Shown in pieces: positions 21,327-29,271 of a stretch of 64,000 bases of DNA. Position numbers and translations under genes: made by a program. The DNA is from PFL42 sp963789825 (GTDB lineage: Bacteria > Chloroflexota > Anaerolineae > Anaerolineales > E44-bin32). The notes below the pieces were generated by a model. It saw nothing but the letters and a program-made list of their open reading frames with translations, made no database searches and was not told the DNA's origin. Position 1 is the first letter of the stretch, and the number at the start of each line of letters is the position of its first letter. The DNA is taken from assembly GCA_963789825.1 (NCBI GenBank), contig CAWBME010000001.1:1-64000 (forward strand), read 5' to 3'.

Positions 21327-21692
21327 ATGCTTCCCTCGCTTCACAAGGAAGTCCATCAGCTCCACTCCCACCTGTGCGCCGGCCTAGCGGACCCGACCCG
21401 GATCCTGCTGCTGTATGCCCTGGTCGACGGCCCGCACAACGTGACCGAGTTGACTCAGGCCGTGCGGTCGCCGCAGCCGACCGTATCGCGGCACCTGAAG
21501 GTGCTGCGTGAGCGCGGGTTGGTAACCACCCGCCGCGAGGGGCAGTCGATCTACTATGCCGTCGCCGACCTGCGGATCATCCAGGCGCTCGACCTGATGC
21601 GGGCGGTGCTGGCCGACTCGCTCAAGTCCCAGGCGGAATTGGCCGAAAGCGCCAACCAGCCGCTGCCGACGGTCGTGGCCGAGGAGAACTGA
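21327..21692 (+). CDS. ArsR-family transcriptional regulator
   Basis: This 121-residue winged-helix repressor has LCAGLADPTRILLLYAL, then the recognition region SPQPTVSRHLKVLRERGLVTTRREGQ and the wing SIYYAVAD. It lies 4 bases before the sulfide:quinone oxidoreductase gene and presumably controls the five-gene unit. It has a single cysteine (Cys17 in HSHLC). It therefore lacks the two-cysteine dithiol switch of the known persulfide sensors SqrR/BigR. Four histidines cluster in the first 15 residues, which might bind metal. GGAGG lies five bases before the ATG. The DNA target may be the inverted repeat at 21285-21302. Confidence 0.9.
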   Translation: MLPSLHKEVHQLHSHLCAGLADPTRILLLYALVDGPHNVTELTQAVRSPQPTVSRHLKVLRERGLVTTRREGQSIYYAVADLRIIQALDLMRAVLADSLKSQAELAESANQPLPTVVAEEN

Positions 21693-21696
21693 GAGC

Positions 21697-22932
21697 ATGA
21701 AGACGCTACTGATTCTGGGCGCCGGCACAGCCGGCACAACCGTCGCCAATCGTCTGCATCAACTCCTGGACAGCGATCAGTGGCGCATCACAGTCGTCGA
21801 CCAGAACGAGACACACTACTACCAGCCGGGTTTCCTATTCATCCCGTTCGGTATCTACTCGAAGAACGATGTCGTCAAGCCCAAGCGCGACTTCATCCCG
21901 GCCGGCGTCGAGTTGATCATGTCGCCGATCGAGGCCATCGATGCCGAGCACAACCGGGTGACGCTGACCAAGGGCAAGCGCATCCTGGCCTACGATTTCC
22001 TGGTGATCGCCACGGGCTGCCAGATCCGACCCGAGAACACGCCCGGCTTGAAGGAGAACGCCTGGGGCAACACGATCCACGAGTTCTACACCGTCGACGG
22101 CGCCGTCGCCCTGGCCAAGCACCTGCGCACCTGGCAGGGTGGGCGGCTGGTGGTCAATGTTGTCGACAACCCGATCAAGTGCCCGGTGGCCCCGCTCGAG
22201 TTCCTGATGCTGGCCGACTCGTACTTCACCGAACACGGGTTGCGTGACAAAGTCGACATCACCTACGCCACCCCGCTCCCCGGGGCGTTCACCAAGCCGA
22301 TCGCCTCGCGCCACCTGGGCGACATCCTGGAACGCAAGTCGATCAAGGTCGTCCCCGACTTCCTGATCGAGCGTGTCGACCCCGACGCCCGGCGGATCGT
22401 CTCCTATGACGAGCAGAGCCTCGAGTATGACCTGCTGATCAGCGTCCCGCTCAACATGGGCGACGAAGTGATCGCCCGCTCGGGCCTGGGGGACGACCTC
22501 AACTACGTCCCGGTCGACAAGCACACGCTGCAATCGACCAGGTTCCCCAACATCTTCGCGATGGGCGACGCCGCCTCCCTGCCGACGTCCAAGGCCGGTT
22601 CGGTGGCCCACTTCGCCGTCGACTGCTTCGCCGACAACTTCCTGCGCGTGATCGACGGCCTGGACCTGCTGCCGACGTTCGACGGCCACGCCAACTGCTT
22701 CATCGAATCCGGGTTCGGCAAGGGGCTGCTGATCGACTTCAACTACGACGTCGAACCCCTCCCGGGCCACTACCCGCTGCCCGGCATCGGCCCGTTCAGC
22801 CTGCTCCAGGAAACCGAGATGAACCACTGGGGCAAGATGATGTTCCGCTGGATGTACTGGAACCTGCTGCTCAAGGGACAGGAACTTCCGCTGCCGGCCA
22901 GAATGACCATGGCTGGCAAGCTGTACCGCTAG
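21697..22932 (+). CDS. sqr: Sulfide:quinone oxidoreductase-like FAD protein
   Basis: This 411-residue flavoprotein has an N-terminal Rossmann FAD site (LILGAGTAGTTVANRL), a second dinucleotide region ending FLVIATGCQIRP and the C-terminal FAD contact NIFAMGDAA. Four cysteines are present: 108, 162 (NPIKCPVAP), 310 and 334 (ANCFIES). C162 and C334 sit where the catalytic redox pair of SQR enzymes is found. The reaction would oxidise sulfide to polysulfide or persulfide and pass electrons to quinone at the membrane. A basic, aromatic C-terminal tail (FRWMYWNLLLKGQ) suits monotopic membrane attachment. Its neighbours, DUF1641 and two sulfur-relay proteins, support this role over a plain NADH dehydrogenase. 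Confidence 0.88.
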   Translation: MKTLLILGAGTAGTTVANRLHQLLDSDQWRITVVDQNETHYYQPGFLFIPFGIYSKNDVVKPKRDFIPAGVELIMSPIEAIDAEHNRVTLTKGKRILAYDFLVIATGCQIRPENTPGLKENAWGNTIHEFYTVDGAVALAKHLRTWQGGRLVVNVVDNPIKCPVAPLEFLMLADSYFTEHGLRDKVDITYATPLPGAFTKPIASRHLGDILERKSIKVVPDFLIERVDPDARRIVSYDEQSLEYDLLISVPLNMGDEVIARSGLGDDLNYVPVDKHTLQSTRFPNIFAMGDAASLPTSKAGSVAHFAVDCFADNFLRVIDGLDLLPTFDGHANCFIESGFGKGLLIDFNYDVEPLPGHYPLPGIGPFSLLQETEMNHWGKMMFRWMYWNLLLKGQELPLPARMTMAGKLYR

Positions 22933-22942
22933 CGAGGCCGCC

Positions 22943-23653
22943 ATGGAAACCGCCTCCGCCGAGCTGACTGCCAAGATCGACGCCCTTACCGCCCAGGTCG
23001 AATACCTGAGCGCCCAGGCGCGCCTGGCCGAGCGCCAACGCCAGGAGCGTGCCGAACTGGTGCGCGACGTAACCCCCATCGCCGACCAGGCCTTCCACCT
23101 CGCCATCGAGCAGCTGGAGGAGGTGCAGGAGTACGTCGACCTGGCTGACCTGCTGCGCCTTCTCAAGCGCCTGCTGCGCAACGCCCGCAATTTCGAGCGC
23201 ATGCTCGACCAGCTGGAGGCGGTCAGCGACTTGGCCGACACCCTCGGCCCCCTCACCGACCAGGCCTTCGAGAAGTCGGTGGATGCGCTGGCCGAGATGG
23301 AGCGCCGGGGCTACTTCGCCTTCGCCCGGGGCGGGGCGCACATTCTCGACGCGCTGGTCACCTCCTTCAGCGAAGAGGATGTCCGCCGGCTGGGGGACAA
23401 CATCGTCCTGATCGCCAGCACTGTCAAGGACCTGACTCAGCCAGAAATCCTGCAGTTCGTGCGCAGTACGCTGCTGGTGGCCGAAGCGGAGATCGGGAAA
23501 CCGGTCGACGTGTCCTACGGCGCCTTGCTGCGCCAGGCGCGCGATCCCGCCGTGCGGCGCGGACTGGCGCTGACCTTGCGCGTGCTGCACGTCGTCGGCG
23601 CCCAGGCCGAGGGCCGCGTGTCGGCGCCCGGCGTCGGAAGAACGGCCGCCTGA
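22943..23653 (+). CDS. DUF1641 protein associated with sulfide:quinone oxidoreductase
   Basis: This 236-residue, mostly helical, soluble protein has a predicted coiled-coil start (about 8-50, rich in Q, A, E, R) followed by the DUF1641 core: DLADLLRLLKRLLRN, GGAHILDAL and TVKDLTQPEIL. Proteins of this family commonly sit next to SQR-type flavoproteins, and here it starts 10 bases after sqr. The role is not established; an accessory or scaffold function for the flavoprotein is an inference. No cysteine is present, so it cannot carry sulfur itself. Confidence 0.85.
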   Translation: METASAELTAKIDALTAQVEYLSAQARLAERQRQERAELVRDVTPIADQAFHLAIEQLEEVQEYVDLADLLRLLKRLLRNARNFERMLDQLEAVSDLADTLGPLTDQAFEKSVDALAEMERRGYFAFARGGAHILDALVTSFSEEDVRRLGDNIVLIASTVKDLTQPEILQFVRSTLLVAEAEIGKPVDVSYGALLRQARDPAVRRGLALTLRVLHVVGAQAEGRVSAPGVGRTAA

Positions 23654-23711
23654 GGACGCCGACACCCATCCCATACCCGAGACATCATCCACACATCAAC
23701 AGGAGAGAGGC

Positions 23712-24029
23712 ATGACCACCCGCACCATCGCAGGCAAGACCGTACAAGTGAACGACGAGGGCTTCATGACCGATCCCGCCGAGTGGACGCGCGAGATCGC
23801 CGCCGAAATCGCTCGCGAGGAAGGTATCGATCCACTCAGCGAAGCGCATTGGAAGGTGGTGGAGTTCTGCCGCCAGAGCGCCCAGGACTCCGGCAAAGCG
23901 CCCACCCTGCGCCAGATCACGGCCGGCACCGGCGTCACCACCAAGGACCTGTTCGCTCTGTACCCGAAGGGACCGGCCAAGAAGGTGGCTCGGATCTCGG
24001 GGCTGGGCAAGCCCGAAGGCTGCGTCTAG
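23712..24029 (+). CDS. tusE: TusE/DsrC-family sulfur-carrier protein
   Basis: This 105-residue protein has the DsrC/TusE fold signature: AGKTVQVNDEGFM near the N terminus, EAHWKVVEFCRQ in the middle and the flexible C-terminal arm ending GLGKPEGCV. The penultimate Cys (residue 104) is the universal sulfur-binding cysteine. The second cysteine of dissimilatory DsrC, 11 residues upstream, is replaced by Ala (KKVARIS). It is therefore TusE-like, able to carry a persulfide but not to form the DsrC trisulfide. Together with the DsrE-like gene downstream it probably accepts sulfur produced by the quinone oxidoreductase. GGAGAGAGG precedes the ATG. Confidence 0.9.
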   Translation: MTTRTIAGKTVQVNDEGFMTDPAEWTREIAAEIAREEGIDPLSEAHWKVVEFCRQSAQDSGKAPTLRQITAGTGVTTKDLFALYPKGPAKKVARISGLGKPEGCV

Positions 24030-24067
24030 CCGCCCGCTCCATGCAAACAACCAAGGGAGAAACGACA

Positions 24068-24571
24068 ATGGCTGAAACCAACCGCAAGATGGCTTTCATC
24101 TGCTCGAAGGGCGACTTGGACATGGCCTACCCGGCGCTGATCATGGGTTGGGCCGCGCTCGGAGAGGGAATCGACGTGACCCTGTTCTTCACCTTCTGGG
24201 GTATGGACATGATCACCAAGTCGCGCTACAAGCGGCTGGAGCTCGCGCCCGTGGCCAACACCAGCATGAAGATGAAGATGATGGGGCTGCCCACGGGCAA
24301 CCTCGGCATCCCGAACTGGATGGGCATCATTCCTGGCATGACGGCGTTCGCTACCTGGCTGATGCGCAAGAAGATCGCTGGCGTTGGCGCGCCTCCCGTG
24401 CCCGAGTACATCCAGATGATGATAGACGGCGGCGCCAAGTTCTACGCCTGCAAGATGACGGCCGACATGATGGAACTCAAGAAGGAGGACTACATCGATG
24501 GCTTGGCCGGCGTCGTGACTGTCGTCGAGTTCCTGGACATGACCGGAGACGCACAGATCATCTTCATCTAG
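24068..24571 (+). CDS. DsrE-family sulfur relay protein
   Basis: This 167-residue protein has the DsrE/DsrF/DrsE2-like fold: KMAFICSKGDLDMAYPALIMGWAALGEG, then TLFFTFWGMDMITK and a C-terminal GGAKFYACKMTADMMELKKEDY. Cysteines are in ICSKG (near residue 12) and YACKMT; the latter matches the conserved sulfur-accepting Cys of the DsrE2 type. A methionine-rich segment (KMKMMGLPTGNLG) and a hydrophobic patch (GIIPGMTAFATWLMRKK) suggest membrane contact as in DsrE2. It is the last gene of the sulfide unit and probably passes persulfide sulfur to or from the TusE-like protein. Confidence 0.9.
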   Translation: MAETNRKMAFICSKGDLDMAYPALIMGWAALGEGIDVTLFFTFWGMDMITKSRYKRLELAPVANTSMKMKMMGLPTGNLGIPNWMGIIPGMTAFATWLMRKKIAGVGAPPVPEYIQMMIDGGAKFYACKMTADMMELKKEDYIDGLAGVVTVVEFLDMTGDAQIIFI

Positions 24572-24650
24572 GGTTCACCGGCAAGGCGATCTAGCCTCCA
24601 GAAGACCGGGGGGAGGGGGATGACACCCCCTCCCCCCTTGCCCCCTGCCC

Positions 24651-25038
24651 GTCAAGCATTCCTCGGCACGATCTCAATCCTCTCTCGCGTGACCCGAGGA
24701 TGGGCCGCGATGCGCTCTGGTGCGCTGGCACCGGTTGACCCAGGCGGGATGCCATGCCGGCGCGGCGCAAGCACCGACTGGACATCACGCTGGAGCCACG
24801 CGCACACCGATGGGGTGATCCTCTCCAGGTGACCGGGGGAAGGCCACGTCAAGCATTCCTCGGCACGATCTCAATCCTCTCTCACGTGACCCGAGGATGG
24901 GCCGCGAGGCGCTCTGGTGCCTTGGCACTGGTTGACCCAGGCGGGATGCCATGCCGGCGCGGCGCAAGCACCGACTGGACATCACGCTGGAGCCACGCGC
25001 ACACCGATGGGGTGATCCTCTCCAGGTGACCGGGGGAG
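24651..25038 (+). repeat. 190-bp tandem duplication
   Basis: Two almost identical 190-base units (24651-24840 and 24849-25038, period 198) begin GTCAAGCATTCCTCGGCACG and end GTGACCGGGGGA. They differ at only a few positions. Open frames on both strands inside them are side effects of the repetition. The flanks are C-rich/G-rich runs (CCCCCTCCCCCC). The unit has no transposase and no obvious ends; it may be a copy of a dispersed non-coding element. Confidence 0.85.
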
Positions 25039-25504
25039 GGGGATGACTCCCCCTCCCCCATGTCCCCTGGACCCCCTTCCCCCTCCCCGTCAAGCGGCGG
25101 TTAGTGCAGAGCTCCACTTCACGGCACGCACCGCCGCAGGAGTACCGCAGCGACTGGCTCATCCTCGGGTCCCTTGCGCCACGTGGAGCGCTTCTGCCAG
25201 GGATCGCGCTCCCTCAGCCGATGTGCTGAGCGGCGCTCGCAGAAACGCAATGGATGACTCACCGCCACCTGACGCCGCGGTGTGGCGCGGGCGGTGTTCG
25301 AGGGCGGGAGGGGTGAGCGGAAGTCCGCCGCGCTCGGCCGCTCCTACCAGCTGGGGGAGCGGGAAGGCGGGTGAGGATCGGGGAGCGTGCGCTCGCGGCG
25401 CAACAGCCGTCAGTACCAGCTTGGCCGCGAAGTAGAGAATGCGGCCGTCGACGATGGAGTTGTCGCGGGAGTCTCGTGGAGCATGGCGAGTGGTCGCTAC
25501 GGGC
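25039..25504. other. Intergenic stretch after the tandem duplication
   Basis: No gene can be supported in these ~465 bases. Low-complexity C/G runs lie next to the repeat, and the remaining open frames resemble nothing known. Confidence 0.45.
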
Positions 25505-25868
25505 TCAGGTGACCCACTCCCGCCACAGGTACCAATGTCCACCGCGATCGCCTGCATCCTGCGGTGCGCGGTCGTAGTACAGGTCGAACACTCGCCCCTG
25601 GGTGGTTTGCAGGCGGAAGTAGAAGCGGCCGACGCCCCACGAGCCGCGCCGGGCGGCCGTCGCCGGTGCGCCGGCGCCATGATTGCCGCGCCATCCGGCC
25701 GCGGCGCCGGTAGTCGCTCCAGCTCGCCAGCAGCAACTCGACAACGAAAGCCGCACCATCCCAGGTGAAGGATTGCGGGGCTTCCGGCGTCTTGCTCAGC
25801 GCCGGAGGCTGGGCGAAGGTCACCTGCACCTCGGCGTCGATGAACGGCCCGGGCCGCCAGCCCTCCAT
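25505..25868 (-). pseudogene. DUF6504-family small protein, one frame break
   Basis: The sequence starts MEGWRPGPFIDAEVQVTF at 25868 and continues SFTWDGAAFVVELLLASW and YRRRGRMARQSW. After a frame change near 25650 it continues RRGSWGVGRFYFRLQT, VFDLYYDRAP and WYLWREWVT to the stop at 25505. This is the full DUF6504 pattern (~115-120 residues), a family of unknown function widespread in Actinobacteria and Chloroflexota. One inserted or missing base accounts for the break. It is separated from the EF-G-like gene, which ends upstream in the same direction, by ~125 bases. No function can be assigned. Confidence 0.7.
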
Positions 25869-25993
25869 CGCCCTCCTACGACCACTTCGCTCTCCGCCCG
25901 CCTGCGATGGCGCAGGCAAGCGGACTGCGTTTCCCTCGGACAGAGCCCCATAGAGAAGCGGGCCGGCGATGCGCCGGCCCGCTCATGTCCAGG

Positions 25994-28071
25994 CTACTCG
26001 GCTTCTTGCTTGCCGACATCTTTCTGGCGGGCGGCGATGATCTGCTCGGCGACGTGCGCCGGCACCACCTCATGATGGCTGTAGTCCATCGTGAAGACAC
26101 CGCGCCCGCCGGTGATCGAGCGCAGGTCGCTGGTATAGCGCAGGATCTCGGCGTGCGGCACCTGGGCCGTGACCGTGGTCCGACCACGCTCGGTGTCAAT
26201 CCCCTGCACTCTCGCCCGGCGGGTGTTCAAATCTCCCATCACGTCGCCCAGGCTGGGCTTCCGGGATCGTCACCCGAATCGTCATGATCGGCTCCAGCAG
26301 CACCGGGCCCGCCTCGCGGAACGCCAGCTTGAAGGACTCGCGGCCGGCCACCTCAAAGGCCACCGCCTTCGAGTCCACCGGGTGCTCCTTGCCGTCGGTC
26401 ACCATGACGCGGATGTTGCGCACCGGATAGCCGGCGAGAGCGCCCGACTTCATCACCCCGCGCACGCCCTTCTCGATGGCCGGCATGAACGAGTGGGAGA
26501 TCGCTCCACCGACCACCTTGTTCTCAAACGAGAAGTCCTCATCCGGCAGCGGCTCGATTGCCAAGTGCACTTCGGCGAACTGGCCGGCGCCGCCGGTCTG
26601 TTTCTTGTGGCGATGCATCGCCTGGCCGGACCGGGTGATCGTCTCGCGATAAGGGACCCGGGGCGTCTCGGTCTGCAGCCCCACCTGAAACTTGCTCTCT
26701 GCGCGGCGGATAGCGACGTCGATGTGCTGGTCGCCCATACCCTGCAGGATGGTCTGGCTTGTGGTCGGCTCCTGGCGCCAGGTGATCGTCGGATCCTCTT
26801 CCGAGAGGCGCGAGAGCACGGTGCCCATCTTGGTCGAAATCAGCCTGTGTCTTCGGCAGAACAGCCACAGCATACAGCGCATTGGGATACGTTGGAACCG
26901 GAAGCGTAAGCGGGTGGGCCTTCTCACACAGCGTGTCGCCGGTCCCGGCGGCGCTGAGCTTGGCCACGGTGCCGATGTCGCCCGCGTGGAGCACCTTGAC
27001 CGGGATCTGCTCCTTGCCGCGCATCACATGCAACGTGCCGACGCGCTCCTCACTGCTCTTGGTCTGGTCCCAAAGCCGGCTGTCCGAGTGGAGCGCGCTG
27101 GAGTACACCCGCAGGTAGGTCAGTTTGCCGACGAATGGATCGGCGGTCGTCTTCCAGACATAGACCGCCAGCGGGCCGGTGTCGCTGGCAGGAAGGGATT
27201 CCTCCCCTTTCCCGGCAGCGGCGGCGGCCGGTGGAGCATCGGCCGGGGAGGGCAGCAGGCTGAGCACAGCCTCCAGCAACGGAGCGCCGCCGATGCACGC
27301 CGTCCCGGACGCAGTCAACACCGGGACGAAACGGCCGGATCGCACAGCGGCGCGGAAGCCGCGCTTGACTTCGTCGTCGCTGAGGCTCTCGCCGTTCAAG
27401 TACTTCTCCAGCAGGCTGTCATCGCCCTCGGCGGCCGCTTCCACCAGGCGCAGACGGGCAGCCTCGGCCTCCGCCTGCAGGTCGGCCGGGATCGGTTCCT
27501 GCTGCTCGCCGGCGCCGCTGCGGGCGGTCATGCTGAACAGGTCAATCACTCCCTTGTAGTCGTGCTTCTCGCCGATCGGCAGTTGGATCGGCACGAAGGT
27601 GACGTCCCCCGAGAGCTGCCGCACCGCGTCGAGCGCACGCTGAAAGCTGGCGCTCTCGCGGTCCATCTTGGCGATAACCACGAAGCGCGGCAGCTTGAAG
27701 ACTTCACAGTAGTTCCAGATCACCTCCGTGCCGACCTCGACGCCGGCGACGAAGTCCACCAGCAGCAGCGCGCCATCCGCCACGCGCAGCGCCGAAATCA
27801 CCTCGCCGACGAAGTCGGTGTAGCCCGGGGTGTCGAGCAGGTTGACTTTGTGGTCCTTGTATTCCAGGCTGATGATGGCGGTGGAGAGGGAATGCTTGCG
27901 TCGGATCTCTTCGTCTTCGAAGTCGGAGACCGTGTTCCCTTCCTCGATCTTGCCCAGGCGGTTGACCGCGCCGGTCAGGTAGAGCAGGGCCTCGGCCAGC
28001 GAGGACTTGCCTGCGCCGCCGTGTGAGACCAGGGCGACGTTTCGCAGGGATTCGGTTGAGTATTCCTTCAT
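25994..28071 (-). pseudogene. EF-G-like translational GTPase, two frame breaks
   Basis: A ~690-residue EF-G homologue starts at MKEYSTESLRNV (28071). G1 is SHGGAGKSS, the switch region EIRRKHSLSTAIISLEY, G3 DTPGYTDFVGEV and G4 AKMDRE (Asn replaced by Ala). It then has domain II, and after a frame change near 26845 domains III-V (GMGDQHIDVAIRRAE, HKKQTGGAGQFAEV, PAIEKGVRGV). A second break near 26243 precedes the C-terminal RGVFTMDYSHHEVVPAHV. It belongs to the EF-G-like/EF-G2 group, often a second copy besides canonical fusA, with roles in translocation or ribosome recycling. Each break is explained by one base; since the protein is otherwise perfectly conserved, an assembly error is likely. 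Confidence 0.85.
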
Positions 28072-28110
28072 GCGCAGCGGGTCCCTCGAACGGAGATTGT
28101 GATGCTCCGC

Positions 28111-28139
28111 ATTCTAAAGGAGGTGGCGAGGGTTGTCAA
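28111..28139 (-). promoter_or_regulatory. Promoter of the EF-G-like gene
   Basis: The minus strand has TTGACA (28139-28134), a 17-base spacer and TAGAAT (28116-28111), 40 bases upstream of the ATG at 28071. The arrangement is nearly identical to the tRNA-Ala promoter at 15.1 kb, so it is probably the housekeeping sigma consensus of this organism. Confidence 0.8.
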
Positions 28140-28208
28140 AACCTCCGCTCTCTCGTCGATGGCTGCTTCCCGCTATGCTACAATCGCCGCGGTCGATAGG
28201 TCGACGAC

Positions 28209-28692
28209 ATGCTCCTCAATCAATACTCATTCGTCATCTTGTCTGGGCTGGCGGTTGCAGGCTTGTTGCTGTGGGCCGTCGCCCGCGGCCTCCGCACCGA
28301 GCGCCTGGTGGCCGTCGGCGCGCTGGCGCTGGGCTGCGCGCTGGCCTTTCTCCTGTTTGCGCCGCAGGCTTCTCCCGCCCCAGCCGGTGGAGACCCTGCG
28401 GCCGCCATCGGCGGCGGAGCCCCGAACTCTGTTGGAATTCCAAAGTCCCTACTGACTGGCCTGCATCGCTGCCAAGCCGGTCGTGGACCGGCTCGAAGAA
28501 CGGTTTGCTCCCGAGTTGAACGTGATCCGAATGAACGTGCAGGATGCAGCCACCGAGCCCCTGGCGCGGCAGTACGGCGTGCAGCACACGCCGACTTTCG
28601 TGCTGTTCGACGGCCAGGGCAAAGTCCTGTTGCGCAGTGTCGGCGCGATCGATCCACAGGCTGTGGAGCGCCTGCTGAGCCCCGCTGGATGA
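28209..28692 (+). CDS. Membrane-anchored thioredoxin-like protein with in-frame TGA at the CxxC site (candidate selenoprotein); one frame shift
   Basis: The N terminus (MLLNQYSFVILSGLAVAG) gives two hydrophobic helices and then a Pro/Ala-rich linker. The frame shifts by one near 28375. The thioredoxin domain then reads TLLEFQSPY, TGA (28453-28455), LACIAAKPVVDRLEERFAPE, MNVQDAATEPLARQYGV, HTPTFVLFDGQGK and ends LLSPAG at 28692. The TGA sits exactly where the first Cys of the CxxC active site belongs (YxLAC), and the same frame continues without interruption on both sides. A perfect 8-bp hairpin follows at bacterial-SECIS distance. The cis-Pro loop (HTPTF) is intact. The reading favoured here is Sec (UxxC), giving a periplasm-facing thiol/selenol oxidoreductase. 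A Cys TGC-to-TGA sequence error is the alternative. The stop overlaps the next start (ATGA). Confidence 0.7.
28475..28493 (+). promoter_or_regulatory. Candidate bacterial SECIS hairpin
   Basis: AGCCGGTC-GTG-GACCGGCT is a perfect 8-bp stem with a 3-base loop starting with G, 27 bases after the in-frame TGA. Bacterial SECIS elements are described as a stem with a small apical loop, a G among the first loop bases, and about 16-37 bases from the UGA; all three fit. The stem lies inside the coding sequence for KPVVDRL. Confidence 0.6.
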
Positions 28693-29271
28693 GGCGCATC
28701 TTCTTCGAACTGCGCTACCTGCTGGGCGACGTTCCCTGGGACACGGGTGTCTCGCCGCCCGAGCTGCTGGACTTCCTCGACCGCCATCCGCCCGGACGCG
28801 CGCTCGACCTGGGGTGCGGCACCGGGACCAACGCGCTGACATTGGCTGAGCGCGGCTGGGAGGTCACGGCGATTGACTTCTCGGCGCGTGCGTTGCGCGC
28901 GGCGCGCCGGCGCCTGGCCCTCGCCGGCAAGGCCGCCGTGGTGGCCCGCGGCGACGTGGCCGAGATGGCGGCCGCCTCCGGGCCCTACGATCTGGTCCTC
29001 GACATCGGCTGCTTTCACAGCCTCGAGCCGCAACGGCGGGCGACCTACGCCCGCAGCCTGCGCCGTCACGTTGGCCGGGGTTCCACCTACCTGTTGTATG
29101 CCTTCCTCACCGAGAAGCCTTCCGGCGAGAAGCCTTCCGGCCCGGCGCTGGCCCTCCCGTGGCGAGATCGAGTCCTCGTTCACGGGCTTCATGCGTCTGA
29201 GCGCCTTCACGGCCGGGTTCGATCGGGAGCGCCCCTCGGCCTGGTTCACCTTCACGTCCGCCAGCCCATGA
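28689..29271 (+). pseudogene. SAM-dependent class I methyltransferase, one frame break
   Basis: The sequence starts MRRIFFELRYLLGDVPWDTG at 28689 (ATGA overlap with the thioredoxin stop). It has the SAM-binding motif I LDLGCGTGTNALTL, motif II acidic residue in VTAIDFSARAL, and DLVLDIGCFHSL (motif IV region). The frame slips near 29158, just after a duplicated 15-base unit (GEKPSGEKPS), and the tail continues GEIESSFTGFMRLSAFTAGF, RERPSAWFTFT to a stop at 29271. The corrected product would be ~193 residues. The substrate is unknown; relatives are annotated as TehB/UbiE-like methyltransferases. It overlaps the downstream phosphatase start by four bases. Confidence 0.8.

Noticed and set aside
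21835..23256. 473-codon minus-strand frame
   Set aside because: Antisense to sqr and the DUF1641 gene; no domain.
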